This document shows positions 1 through 9,116 of a stretch of DNA of 64,000 bases, piece by piece (positions within the stretch are counted from its first letter, which is position 1; the number at the start of each line of letters is the position of its first letter). The stretch comes from an uncultured Lachnospiraceae bacterium. GTDB lineage: Bacteria > Bacillota > Clostridia > Lachnospirales > Lachnospiraceae. Both the position numbers and the translations under genes were made by a program. The notes beneath the pieces are model-generated. The model was not told the origin of the DNA, made no database searches, and saw only the letters and a list, made by a program, of their open reading frames with translations. The DNA lies in the NCBI GenBank assembly GCA_910583965.1, contig CAJUAE010000007.1, positions 1-64,000 of the forward strand, given 5' to 3'.

Positions 1-50
1 GCAATCCGTGGTATCATAGGGGGCAAAATACCTTTTGACCCCAACATCAT
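1..50. repeat. dispersed intergenic repeat, copy 1 (partial, at window edge)
   Basis: These 50 nt are identical to 48792-48841. That copy continues further and has an imperfect terminal inverted repeat on its other side. Here the rest of the element lies outside the window. Confidence 0.8.
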
Positions 51-134
51 AATATATAAATACTTGCAGTCCTTATATTGCTGCTCAATTTCATAATCGT
101 TCTTCAATGTCTTCTCATCCAATATTTTCAACAT
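1..134 (-). CDS. 5' part of an unknown protein, truncated by the window edge
   Basis: A strong SD (aggagg, 8 nt spacing) precedes an ATG at 134-132, and the frame stays open to the window edge (44 codons). The first 28 or so codons are ordinary and charged, starting MLKILDEKTL. From about position 50 the reading frame enters the dispersed repeat also found at 48792-48841, and reads it as LGSKGILPP. The real gene has therefore probably been invaded or terminated by the repeat, or the reading through it is not functional. I do not recognise the family. The rest lies outside the window. Confidence 0.4.
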   Translation of the reverse strand, partial: MLKILDEKTLKNDYEIEQQYKDCKYLYIMMLGSKGILPPMIPRI

Positions 135-281
135 ACTACATGCCTCCTATAAACTTTGAATAGATTATAGCATACGATTCAAAGAGCCGTCAAAAATTTT
201 TGCCTTCAAGATTATGAAGTACAACACTTATCAAGAAAGTATCCAAAAACAGCAATCAGAAACAAACACGCCTAAAATCTC

Positions 282-617
282 TTATTTTTTCGGCGAAAAG
301 AGTTCAAACAACGCTTTTAGCGTGGCAAGAATAAAATCCATTTCACTGGAATCATATTCTTGCCATTCCCCATCAAACAAGCAAACTTGAATCCGCGAAA
401 TATTATGCTCCGCTGCATAATATTGTACTGCTTTCTCTACACCAACTGCAAATCTTTGTGGTAGCTGTTCCTCTGAACAGTGGTTCTCAAAAAGAACTGC
501 ATCTGTATCAATCATATAAATTCTTAACTTTACAATTGCATAATGATCGATTGAAGATACCTGTCGAACATAACGCCCCTCAACCTCTGCCAAGAATTTT
601 CTACTCGATTTGCACAC
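282..617 (-). CDS. small hypothetical protein downstream of sbcC
   Basis: A 111-residue protein with a GTG start that overlaps the 3' end of sbcC by 17 nt on the same strand, which suggests translational coupling. It is soluble and acidic, with no membrane segment. An N-terminal beta-rich part is followed by a helical C-terminus around EMDFILATLKALFELF. There is no strong SD; the coupling and open frame are the main support. I do not recognise the family. Its position suggests co-expression with SbcCD, but nothing in the sequence shows a DNA-repair function. Confidence 0.55.
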   Translation of the reverse strand: MCKSSRKFLAEVEGRYVRQVSSIDHYAIVKLRIYMIDTDAVLFENHCSEEQLPQRFAVGVEKAVQYYAAEHNISRIQVCLFDGEWQEYDSSEMDFILATLKALFELFSPKK

Positions 618-3600
618 TACTACTCACACCATTTTTATTACGATTTTTTGTGACAATCAGCTTTCGTTCTATTTGTTCTTTGAGTGCAGGAACATGAGAA
701 ATCACACCGACAAGTCGATTTCCTTCAGTCAGGTGTACTAGCGCTTTCATTGCCTGTGCGAGTGCTTCCTCATCCAGTGAACCAAAACCTTCGTCAACAA
801 ACATAGAGTCCATCTGAATGCCACCAGTATAGGACTGAATCTCATCCGATAATCCAAGTGCAAGGGACAAAGACGCCTCGAAGGTCTCGCCGCCAGATAA
901 TGTCTTTACACTGCGCTGTGTCGCATTATAATGGTCGATAACACAGAGTTCCAGTCCTACTTTTTCTCTGCGATTTTCATTGTCCTGCTCCCGTTTTAGT
1001 TCATATTGTCCGTTGCTCATTGTTAGAAGCCGCAGGTTTGCCCGCCGCAAAATACGGTCAAAATAAGTCATCTGAATATAGGTTTCAAGTTCCACTTTTT
1101 GTTTGCCGTTTAACATTCCGTTTGCAGTGTCAGATAATGCTTTCATCCAAACATACTTCTGTTCAACTGCCAAGATATTATCCTGCTTTGCTGTTACTTT
1201 ATCATAGATGCCGCGATTGGTAGAGACAGCACTCTTTCGCTGATCACGCTGGTCGTTTCGCTCTTTTTTGTCTCGTTGCCATTTTTCTCTACGGGCAAGT
1301 ACATCATCCTCTTGCAATTCCACCGCCTCACCTTCTGCATCAATCTGCTTTTTTAGGGTTTCAATAGCAGCTTTTAAATGTGTCTTGTGCGTATTGTATT
1401 CTTCATGCTGTTTCTTTGCTATCTGAAATGTATTGTCTAATTCTTGTATGTGGTCAGACAACGCCTGAATATGTTGTTCAACTGCTTCCTTTGAATCTGT
1501 TCCTAACTGTTCTTGCAGTGTAGCAATTTCTTTTATTATAGTGTTACACTCCGTGGTTTGTCTTGTCAAAGAAACTTCCAATTTCTGAATCTCTTGTACA
1601 AGTGTTTTTATTTTTTGTTCTGTCCTGGGAATCTTTTGTTCTAGTGATTGTTTTTGCACAAGTTTCTCACGAGATTGTTCTAAATCAGCTAATAATGTAT
1701 CTAACTGTTGTTCTAACTGCTCTACAATACGGCTAAAAATAACACGCAGTTCTTCCACTGAAATTTCTGTACAGGTCGAGCCTGTCGCGCCAAGGTCTGG
1801 CTCCTGTGCACAAAGAGATGCAAAAAGTTGTTCTGCCTTTTCATTTTTTAAACTTTTAATCGCTTCCAGTTCTTTTTCTAATGTTACAATCTCTGTGTTG
1901 CTTGCAGATAAAGTTTCCTCTGTCTGCTTTTGTTCCGCTTCTAGTTGCTTGCGAAATGCAATCGATTGCTTTAATGTTTCAGCATACTCAGAAAGTGCCT
2001 TCTGATATGTATGTATCATTGAAAATATTGTGGAAAACGTTGACTGTGACTTAACAACTTCCAACGTTTTTATCTGTGTTAAATGCGCTGTTATCTCCTC
2101 GCACAGTCTATTTGCTTTTTCCAGTTCTGCAGCAATTTGTTTTTGCTGTGTTCGTTCCTGTCCAATTCGCTCCGCCTGTTGTGCTTTCTGTTCTCCTAGT
2201 TGCTCCTCTAACTGTTGCTTCTGAATCTCTTGCTGTTCTATTTCACACATTAATTTTTCTTGACGTTTTTTATCTGTGATTGCCTGTTGTAGTTGTTCTT
2301 TGCACATCTCTAATTTCTGTTGCAGATAGTCTGCAATTGCTTGTTTCTCTTGTTGAAATACGTCATCTAAAAATAAGTCAGAAACCGATATTGTTGAGTT
2401 CTCTCCTAAAATTTTATCTTGATTAAATGTCTCTGGCAGTTGTAATTCGGAAAGCATCTGTTCCCACTGGCGATATTTTTCTTCTAGTTTTCCCTGCGCT
2501 GCCGCAAATGCTTGCGTTTCTTTTTGTAATAGTGCATTCAATTCAGACTGTGTTGTCTCTCCTTCCCTTATCAGCTTGTCCAACACAACTTTTCGCTTCT
2601 GTTCCTTTTCTACAATTTTTAATTGTAAGTTTAGTTCTTTTTCCATTTCTATAAACTTTTGTTGCTTTTCTCTAATTTTTTCTTTTATATCTTTTATAAT
2701 AATAGAAATAGAATCTACTTCTTTGTCCGTACTATTTTTATTTTGCACATCGCAACCATCTATGGGTTTCTTTTCTTCAAATGCTTTTAATTCCTGTTCT
2801 GTTTTGGTATTAGAACTATCGCTTTGTATTTCATTTATAGATTTTAAATTTCGTTGACCTTGTGTTAATTCTTTATTTTCAAAATTAAAAATAGTTTCTT
2901 CTATTCTAAAAATAATTTCTTTCTGTTCCAAAAGTTGCGCGTTTAGATGACTAGCCATAACGCTAAGTCGCTCTGCTTTTTTCTCTGCCTCTGTAAGTTG
3001 CTCTTTCTTTTGCTCAACCGCTTCCTTTGTGGGTGCTTCTTTTGGTATCTTGGCAAGATGTTCATGATGTGTGGCACCGCAGACGGGACATGCCATTCCT
3101 TCTTTTAAATCCTGCGCAAGCAATCCTGCCTGTACTCCCAGAAATCGCCGCTCCATCTCCCGATAGTCGTTTCCAATCTGTTCTTTCTCCACCGCTGCCT
3201 TTCGATAGTCCTCTTGAGCAGTGTGTAATTTCGCCTGCAATTCCTCCCAAGTTTTCAATTCCTCTGTCAATTTTTTGCACGCCTGCTCTTGATCAAACAG
3301 CTCTTTTTTCTCCTGTACAAGCTGCAAACTACGAATGTCTGCATCTTTTATATTCTCCCACTCATCACGATAGAGAACTTGCTGTTTTTGTTGTGCCTCA
3401 TATTGTATCTGTGCCTCCTGACGAGCAGTTTGACATGCAGCCACAGTCTGTACCAACTCCTCTAAACTGTTTCTTTGCACTTCAAACGTCGCAAGTTGTT
3501 CCTGTACTATGTTAGTTCTATGTTGCAACTGAATCTCTAATGCGCCTATATTTTTCAGTTGCTCAAGTTCTGTCTTACACTGCATTTCTGCTTCTGTTAA

Positions 3601-5127
3601 TATAAACTTTTGCTTATCTAATTCCTTAATAGTATTATCAATTTGCTGCAACTGATTTTGATTTTCATTCTGTTCTTTCTGAAATTGTTGCAGAAGTGCT
3701 TCTTGTTCTGTTAGTGTTTCTTGCAATTTTTGTGTCTCTGCCAACATAGAATCTTTATCAGAAAGTTGTGTCGTTTGTTGCTGCAACTGCGCTAACTGTT
3801 CTGCCAGTGTCGCTGCGCGCTCCTGTTCTTTGTCAATCCTATTTTCCGTTTCCTGTTGTCGGGTTAGTTCTTGTTCCCAGCCACTTTTTTGCTGTTGTAA
3901 AAGTTGGATTTGCTGTTGCATTTTATCTCTATTGTTTTCAAGATGCGCCTGTTTTTCACCTACAAGGGCAAGCGCTCGCAATGCCTCTGAATCCGTTTTC
4001 AGCAATACTTCTAATGATTGTTGCTGTTCAAACAATTCCTGTTTTTGATCGGTCTCTTGACAGATTGATTGCTGTGCTGCAACAAGTGCTTTCTCAGCCT
4101 GTTCCAGTTTATCAAACAGAACAAGATTTTTCTGTTGTTCTTTCATTTCCAACGCAAGTTGCCCGCACTCCGCCGCAGCCTGTTCCGCTGCACGATATCG
4201 CTCCTTGGCCTGCTGTATCTTTGGCGTAAGCTGCTCTAACAATTCCTGATTTTCGACAAGTTCCTTCTGCTGCTGCCGAATTTTGTGAATATTTCCAATT
4301 AGCTGATTTTCTTTCTCAATCTGTCTATCCAGCGCACTAATTTCATTGTCTAAATTATTTAATACCGTTTCATCTTCAATGCATAACTGATCTAAAAGCA
4401 CAAGTCCTTCGCCAATTCTGCCATCAAATTTTTCCTTGCGAAGTTGACACATTTTCTCCGCTGTTGGTGTGTTGCACACACATACAATACTTTCCATATA
4501 TTGACTGATGCTTCGTTTTAATTCTGTGTACGCAACCCATTGTTCCCTTACTGCATCTTTTAATTTGCCTTGAAGTGTCTGATACAATCCCGTCTTAAAA
4601 ATCTGTCGAAAGATATTACTGCGATCTTCCGTATTCGCCAGCAAAAGCTTCTGAAAATCTCCCTGCGCAATCATTGCTATCTGCGTAAACTGTTTGCGGT
4701 CCAAGCCAATTAGCTCAATCACTGCCCGCGTCACTTCTTTTGACTTTGTAACTGGTGTTCTATTGTCTGGATAAATCAGTTCTGCTTCCGCTTTTTGTGT
4801 AGTGTAACCTGTTCCCCTTCCCTTAGGGCGTTGGTATTCGGGATTGCGTTTTACAGAATAACGTTTTCCTCGATAGTCAAATGTAAACGCGACATAGGTC
4901 GGAACATCATCCTGTGCATATTTACTGCGAAACATATCTGCTCGACGCACATCACCACTTGCTTCCCCATATAAAGCATATGCTATCGCGTCAAAAATCG
5001 TCGTCTTTCCAGCACCTGTATCCCCAGTTATAAGATATAGCCCTTGACTTCCCAGCCGCTCAAAATCAATCTCTGTAGTTCCTGCGTATGGTCCAAACGC
5101 ACTCAAAATCAGCTTTATTGGCTTCAT
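601..5127 (-). CDS. sbcC: exonuclease subunit SbcC (Rad50-like SMC ATPase)
   Basis: This is the ATPase subunit of the SbcCD nuclease, which opens hairpins and trims double-strand ends. The N-terminus carries Walker A GDTGAGKT (residues 35-42). It is followed by a very long Gln/Glu-rich coiled coil with a zinc hook CPVCG near residue 680. The second coil leads to the ABC signature LSGGETFEAS near residue 1410 and Walker B MFVDEGFGSLDE. At about 1508 aa it is longer than the roughly 1050 aa of E. coli SbcC, mostly in coiled coil. The start at 5127 is preferred over the upstream ATG at 5148 because aaaggagg lies just before it. sbcD lies 170 bp upstream on the same strand. Confidence 0.95.
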   Translation of the reverse strand: MKPIKLILSAFGPYAGTTEIDFERLGSQGLYLITGDTGAGKTTIFDAIAYALYGEASGDVRRADMFRSKYAQDDVPTYVAFTFDYRGKRYSVKRNPEYQRPKGRGTGYTTQKAEAELIYPDNRTPVTKSKEVTRAVIELIGLDRKQFTQIAMIAQGDFQKLLLANTEDRSNIFRQIFKTGLYQTLQGKLKDAVREQWVAYTELKRSISQYMESIVCVCNTPTAEKMCQLRKEKFDGRIGEGLVLLDQLCIEDETVLNNLDNEISALDRQIEKENQLIGNIHKIRQQQKELVENQELLEQLTPKIQQAKERYRAAEQAAAECGQLALEMKEQQKNLVLFDKLEQAEKALVAAQQSICQETDQKQELFEQQQSLEVLLKTDSEALRALALVGEKQAHLENNRDKMQQQIQLLQQQKSGWEQELTRQQETENRIDKEQERAATLAEQLAQLQQQTTQLSDKDSMLAETQKLQETLTEQEALLQQFQKEQNENQNQLQQIDNTIKELDKQKFILTEAEMQCKTELEQLKNIGALEIQLQHRTNIVQEQLATFEVQRNSLEELVQTVAACQTARQEAQIQYEAQQKQQVLYRDEWENIKDADIRSLQLVQEKKELFDQEQACKKLTEELKTWEELQAKLHTAQEDYRKAAVEKEQIGNDYREMERRFLGVQAGLLAQDLKEGMACPVCGATHHEHLAKIPKEAPTKEAVEQKKEQLTEAEKKAERLSVMASHLNAQLLEQKEIIFRIEETIFNFENKELTQGQRNLKSINEIQSDSSNTKTEQELKAFEEKKPIDGCDVQNKNSTDKEVDSISIIIKDIKEKIREKQQKFIEMEKELNLQLKIVEKEQKRKVVLDKLIREGETTQSELNALLQKETQAFAAAQGKLEEKYRQWEQMLSELQLPETFNQDKILGENSTISVSDLFLDDVFQQEKQAIADYLQQKLEMCKEQLQQAITDKKRQEKLMCEIEQQEIQKQQLEEQLGEQKAQQAERIGQERTQQKQIAAELEKANRLCEEITAHLTQIKTLEVVKSQSTFSTIFSMIHTYQKALSEYAETLKQSIAFRKQLEAEQKQTEETLSASNTEIVTLEKELEAIKSLKNEKAEQLFASLCAQEPDLGATGSTCTEISVEELRVIFSRIVEQLEQQLDTLLADLEQSREKLVQKQSLEQKIPRTEQKIKTLVQEIQKLEVSLTRQTTECNTIIKEIATLQEQLGTDSKEAVEQHIQALSDHIQELDNTFQIAKKQHEEYNTHKTHLKAAIETLKKQIDAEGEAVELQEDDVLARREKWQRDKKERNDQRDQRKSAVSTNRGIYDKVTAKQDNILAVEQKYVWMKALSDTANGMLNGKQKVELETYIQMTYFDRILRRANLRLLTMSNGQYELKREQDNENRREKVGLELCVIDHYNATQRSVKTLSGGETFEASLSLALGLSDEIQSYTGGIQMDSMFVDEGFGSLDEEALAQAMKALVHLTEGNRLVGVISHVPALKEQIERKLIVTKNRNKNGVSSSVQIE

Positions 5128-5297
5128 AGACACTTTGCCTCCTTTCATCTTTTATCGTCTCTTGGAGTCTTTTTCCAGCTAATATTGCAGGAAGATTCTA
5201 AAAGACTATCTTATCACAATGCGGCTCTCCATATCCAATTCAATACAATTCTTTTATAGTCTAATTATATTTAAGAACGCTATTTGCAATAAAAATA

Positions 5298-6449
5298 CTA
5301 TATCGTCTGTATACATTCCTCTATTAAACGCGCAACAAATGTTGTCTGCTCTGCACTCATTTTCTGATTGTTTTGCAGTTCATAAAATTCTGCAAACAAT
5401 TCCAACTCTGATTTTTGTTCCATCTCCTCAGACTGTTCAATCACACGATTCTGTCGCATTCGGCTGTTATCGTACTCCAACCGCATTAGATTTGGATAAA
5501 TAATACGTAATTTTTGCAGACCATCTGGTATATCTTCTTCATCAGTCAATGTAATCTGCACATAATCTTCTGCATCTGTATTCTGATAAAAGGATTTCGC
5601 TGTTACTTCCAGATAAGTCCCGCGGATTTTGCGCATATCGTGAAGTGGCACAAGCGGCACCGTAGAAAGTGTAATATTGCCTTTTTCTTTCAGTTCCACT
5701 ACTGTGACTGACTTTTCCTGTTCCGCCTCAGAAAAGGAATACTTTAATGGGGTACCACAATATCGCACGGTCTCTCGTTTCATAGATTGTGGGCTGTGGA
5801 TATGCCCTAGCGCCACATAGTCAAACGCGTCAAAAACATCTGCATCCACATTGTCCACTCCGCCGACAGAAACCTCCGAATCACAGCGCCCTGCTCCTGT
5901 TACAAACTGATGTGCTATTAAAATATTTCGTTTCTGACTGTCCACATCCATGCGCTCCACTACAAGCTTTACTGCATCATGATAACTTTCTGGCATTGGT
6001 TTGTCTTTCATATCTGGCACCCCTTCCAATACATGACGCACAACTGCTGGCTTAATAAATGGGAGCAAATAAATACACAGTTCCCCATAAAAATCCTTCA
6101 TTGTAAATTTGATGGTATCTCCATGATATACAGGGGATACAAATACGCCTCTATCACGCATCAATTGTGCTCCAAACGCAATGCGTTCCGCGGAATCATG
6201 ATTACCACTAACTGCATAGACTTGTTTTTTTTGGTCCGCAAGCTCTGTCAAAAACCAATCAAATACCTGTACCGCCTCAGCGGACGGCACAGACTTGTCA
6301 TAAATATCCCCTGCAATCATAACACCATCCACTTGTTGTTCATTCGCAATCGCAAGGATTTGCTGTAAAATATATTTTTGATCTTCAAGCATCGAAAACG
6401 CATTGACTCGCTTTCCAATATGAAGATCTGATATATGTAATAATTTCAT
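5298..6449 (-). CDS. sbcD: exonuclease subunit SbcD (Mre11-like phosphoesterase)
   Basis: A 383-residue calcineurin-like metallophosphoesterase, the nuclease partner of SbcC. The metal-binding motifs appear in order: DLHIG near residue 8, GDIYD near 46, GNHD near 82, a histidine in the IAHQF segment, and GHIHSP near 217. The C-terminal part corresponds to the DNA/ATPase-binding cap. Length is typical for the family. It precedes sbcC with 170 bp between, so co-transcription is likely although the gap is larger than usual. No metal-ligand substitution is visible. Confidence 0.95.
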   Translation of the reverse strand: MKLLHISDLHIGKRVNAFSMLEDQKYILQQILAIANEQQVDGVMIAGDIYDKSVPSAEAVQVFDWFLTELADQKKQVYAVSGNHDSAERIAFGAQLMRDRGVFVSPVYHGDTIKFTMKDFYGELCIYLLPFIKPAVVRHVLEGVPDMKDKPMPESYHDAVKLVVERMDVDSQKRNILIAHQFVTGAGRCDSEVSVGGVDNVDADVFDAFDYVALGHIHSPQSMKRETVRYCGTPLKYSFSEAEQEKSVTVVELKEKGNITLSTVPLVPLHDMRKIRGTYLEVTAKSFYQNTDAEDYVQITLTDEEDIPDGLQKLRIIYPNLMRLEYDNSRMRQNRVIEQSEEMEQKSELELFAEFYELQNNQKMSAEQTTFVARLIEECIQTI

Positions 6450-6511
6450 TGTACGTTTTCCTCTCTTGCATGTTCTGCTATCTATTGTACAATCTTATTC
6501 GATATCATTTT

Positions 6512-8182
6512 CTATTTTAATTGAAATGTATCCATTAGACTTCTGAGCAAACTTGCCTGCGATGATAATTCCTCACTGACAGCAGCACACTCCTCTCCCA
6601 TAGCAGAATTGGACTGCACTACAGCAGAGATCTGTTCAATTCCCACATTGACCTGCGTGATTGCCATAGTCTGTTGTTCTACAGCCTCCATCACTGTAGC
6701 CATCTTTGTTGTTACACTATCTGCAATCTGATTGGTCTGTTGTAGCGCCTGAGTTACTTTATTCATAGCCTGGCTTCCTTCATCGACTGTGACAATAGAA
6801 CGCTCAATCAGTTCTTTCGTCGCCTTCGCAGCCTCATCAGACTTGCCTGCCAGATTTCGGACTTCCTCCGCAACCACAGCAAATCCTTTGCCAGCCGTAC
6901 CTGCTCGCGCAGCCTCCACAGCGGCATTTAAAGCCAAAATATTTATTTGAAAAGCAATGCTCTCAATCGTGGAAATTATAGTACTAATCTTCTCTGAAGA
7001 TTCCGAAATATGCGTCATCGCTACATTCAATTCCTTAACATAATCCATACTGACACTCAGCTTCGATCCGACCTGATTGACAAATTCCCCAGCTTCTTTT
7101 GCAGCAACCACTGTACGTCTAGCACTCTCAGAAATATCTGTAACAGTTGCCGAAACCTCCTCAACTGCACTTGCTTGCTGTGTTGTACCCTGTGCAAGTG
7201 ATTGTGCCGTACTTGCCATTTGATCTGCTCCTGCTGAAACCTGCCCAGTACTAACAACAATCTTTCCCATAGTTTTATTTAATGCAGTGTGAATACGGTC
7301 TAATGAATGCCTAATTGACTGAAAATCGCCTATGTAATCCTGTCGGGCAGGCAAGGTTAGATCGCCATCTGCAATTGCTCCCAACACATCAGAAATCTCA
7401 CCAATATAAATCTGCATCTGCTGAATCGTCTTCTCAAATATCCGTCCCAAAATACCAATCTCGTCATTAGATTGAACGCTTAATCGTATCTCCTCCTTAT
7501 TTTTTAATCCTAAATCTCCTCTTTCCAGACGCTGCGCCACGCAAGTAATCTCCTGCAAAGGTTTTGATATCCGTCGCATTAAATAGAATGCCAAAAATAT
7601 TACACAGCTTGTAATTGTAACTAGGCTTGTCACAGAAATTACAGAAATCACATTTGCTGTTCCTTGTTTTGCATCCGTTATTGGAAGTCCTGCAAAAATA
7701 AGACCAGTTATCTCCCCATCCACACCTTTTGTAGGAACATAAGAACACAGATAACTTACACCCAAAATATCTGCTTCACCAACATAACTTTGGCCCTGTT
7801 CCAGTACAATATTTTTCAATTCCAAAGACAACTTCGTTCCTATCACACGCTCACCATTCTGCATTACAGTACTGTATTTGCGTGTATCTCCTTCAAAAAT
7901 AGTAAACTCGCAACCCATGCGCTGTTTCATCTCATCCAATATCTGATTAATATCTTCGTTTTCAGGCTCCTTAATAAGCTCATAAGCCAACATATCTGTG
8001 CCATTAACACATCGTTCCTCTTGCATCCGTGTAATTAAATCGCGGAACATATAAACGCATATTGTCACGGCCATCACAACAAAAAAGATCTGCATTGCTG
8101 CCATCACGCATCCAATCTTCAGTCCAATTCCTATACATTTTTTACGTTTTGTACTATCTGACATTTGGTTTTCTTTCATCAT
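6512..8182 (-). CDS. methyl-accepting chemotaxis protein with a Cache-type sensor
   Basis: A 556-residue transmembrane chemoreceptor. TM1 is around residues 22-48. An extracellular domain of about 140 residues follows, resembling single Cache_3 sensors (GERVIGTKL and GLIFAGLP motifs). TM2 is near 185-205, then a HAMP domain and the cytoplasmic signalling helices. The conserved hairpin tip reads INILALNAAVEAARAG. There is no C-terminal CheR-tethering pentapeptide. A ggagg lies 10 nt before the ATG at 8182. It fits the motile character of the window; the ligand cannot be inferred. Confidence 0.95.
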   Translation of the reverse strand: MMKENQMSDSTKRKKCIGIGLKIGCVMAAMQIFFVVMAVTICVYMFRDLITRMQEERCVNGTDMLAYELIKEPENEDINQILDEMKQRMGCEFTIFEGDTRKYSTVMQNGERVIGTKLSLELKNIVLEQGQSYVGEADILGVSYLCSYVPTKGVDGEITGLIFAGLPITDAKQGTANVISVISVTSLVTITSCVIFLAFYLMRRISKPLQEITCVAQRLERGDLGLKNKEEIRLSVQSNDEIGILGRIFEKTIQQMQIYIGEISDVLGAIADGDLTLPARQDYIGDFQSIRHSLDRIHTALNKTMGKIVVSTGQVSAGADQMASTAQSLAQGTTQQASAVEEVSATVTDISESARRTVVAAKEAGEFVNQVGSKLSVSMDYVKELNVAMTHISESSEKISTIISTIESIAFQINILALNAAVEAARAGTAGKGFAVVAEEVRNLAGKSDEAAKATKELIERSIVTVDEGSQAMNKVTQALQQTNQIADSVTTKMATVMEAVEQQTMAITQVNVGIEQISAVVQSNSAMGEECAAVSEELSSQASLLRSLMDTFQLK

Positions 8183-8414
8183 TGGTTCTGTTCCTCCATT
8201 CTTCCGAATTGCTTCTTCTTTCTAAATCTCCAATATTTTATCATAACCTTAAATTGTTGAAAAGTGATTTTTACAAATGACAAAAATATCTGTGTTACAA
8301 CAAAAGCATCCATACCAATTAGTACGAAATTAAAATTTTACATATCTTGATTTGTACGCCCGCCAAAGTGGGCAGATTAATCACTTTTACAATCGTTTTT
8401 CTATTATTTTAAAT

Positions 8415-8846
8415 TTATTTCCACTTAAACAACATAAATCCTCCAATGGCAATGAGCGCACCGAGAATTTTCCGCCAGCTAAGTGGCTGCTTTTCCACGC
8501 CAAACAGTCCAAAAACTTCTATCAAATATGCGACTATCAACTGCGCAATAACAATTAACATTACTGCTTTTGCTGGTCCAAGGGCATCCATACTTTTAAT
8601 AACAGTCAACGTAATAAACGCTCCTATAGCACCACCAAGCAGAACGTATTTCGGTTCTACCGCGAGCACTTCTCGAAACGAAGTTCTATCTGTAAACAAC
8701 CACGCCACAATACATACAAGAAATGCCGTAAATTGCACAAACGCATTTGCTGCCCACATACTCGAAGCTTCTGTTACTTTTGTGTTGAATACTCCCTGTA
8801 TGCTCATCAACGCTCCTGATATCATTGCAATCAAAAATCCAATCAT
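8415..8846 (-). CDS. DMT-family small membrane protein (YdcZ/DUF606-like)
   Basis: 143 residues with about five hydrophobic segments. The start resembles DUF606 (YdcZ) half-transporters of the drug/metabolite superfamily: MIGFLIAMISGALMSIQGVF, followed by ANAFVQF, a GGAIGAF-type glycine stretch and a final LGALIAIGGFML. Such proteins are single EamA-like repeats that probably dimerise. No neighbour reveals a substrate. It is flanked by intergenic spaces of more than 230 bp on both sides and is probably monocistronic. Confidence 0.8.
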   Translation of the reverse strand: MIGFLIAMISGALMSIQGVFNTKVTEASSMWAANAFVQFTAFLVCIVAWLFTDRTSFREVLAVEPKYVLLGGAIGAFITLTVIKSMDALGPAKAVMLIVIAQLIVAYLIEVFGLFGVEKQPLSWRKILGALIAIGGFMLFKWK

Positions 8847-9116
8847 AATTGTAAACCTCCGTTTTCATTCTGACAGCAACTGATGTTCTAAACAATCACT
8901 ACCATTTTACAATTATAATTGGATTATTTCAAAAAATTATTCCTGTTGTGTACAAAAGCATCAAAATTCTAGTTACTGTTCACCCCCATTTAATTTTAAT
9001 ACAATTTCGTCATTGAGGGCATAAACAGCAATCTATTTGCACATAAAATGCCAAAAGATATCCATTTTGGCGCACAATTTTCACTGCTTTGATAAACGAG
9101 TAAACAGTGACAAATT

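Noticed and set aside
3027..3515. 162-codon frame on the plus strand inside sbcC
   Set aside because: It lies opposite the sbcC zinc-hook region and has no SD; its length reflects the codon bias of the coiled coil on the other strand.
3768..4229. Other plus-strand frames opposite sbcC and rpoBC
   Set aside because: They mirror conserved minus-strand genes and lack start signals.
8341..8375. Terminator after the DMT-family gene
   Set aside because: A cgcccgccaaagtgggc hairpin is present, but it has no T-tract in either direction.
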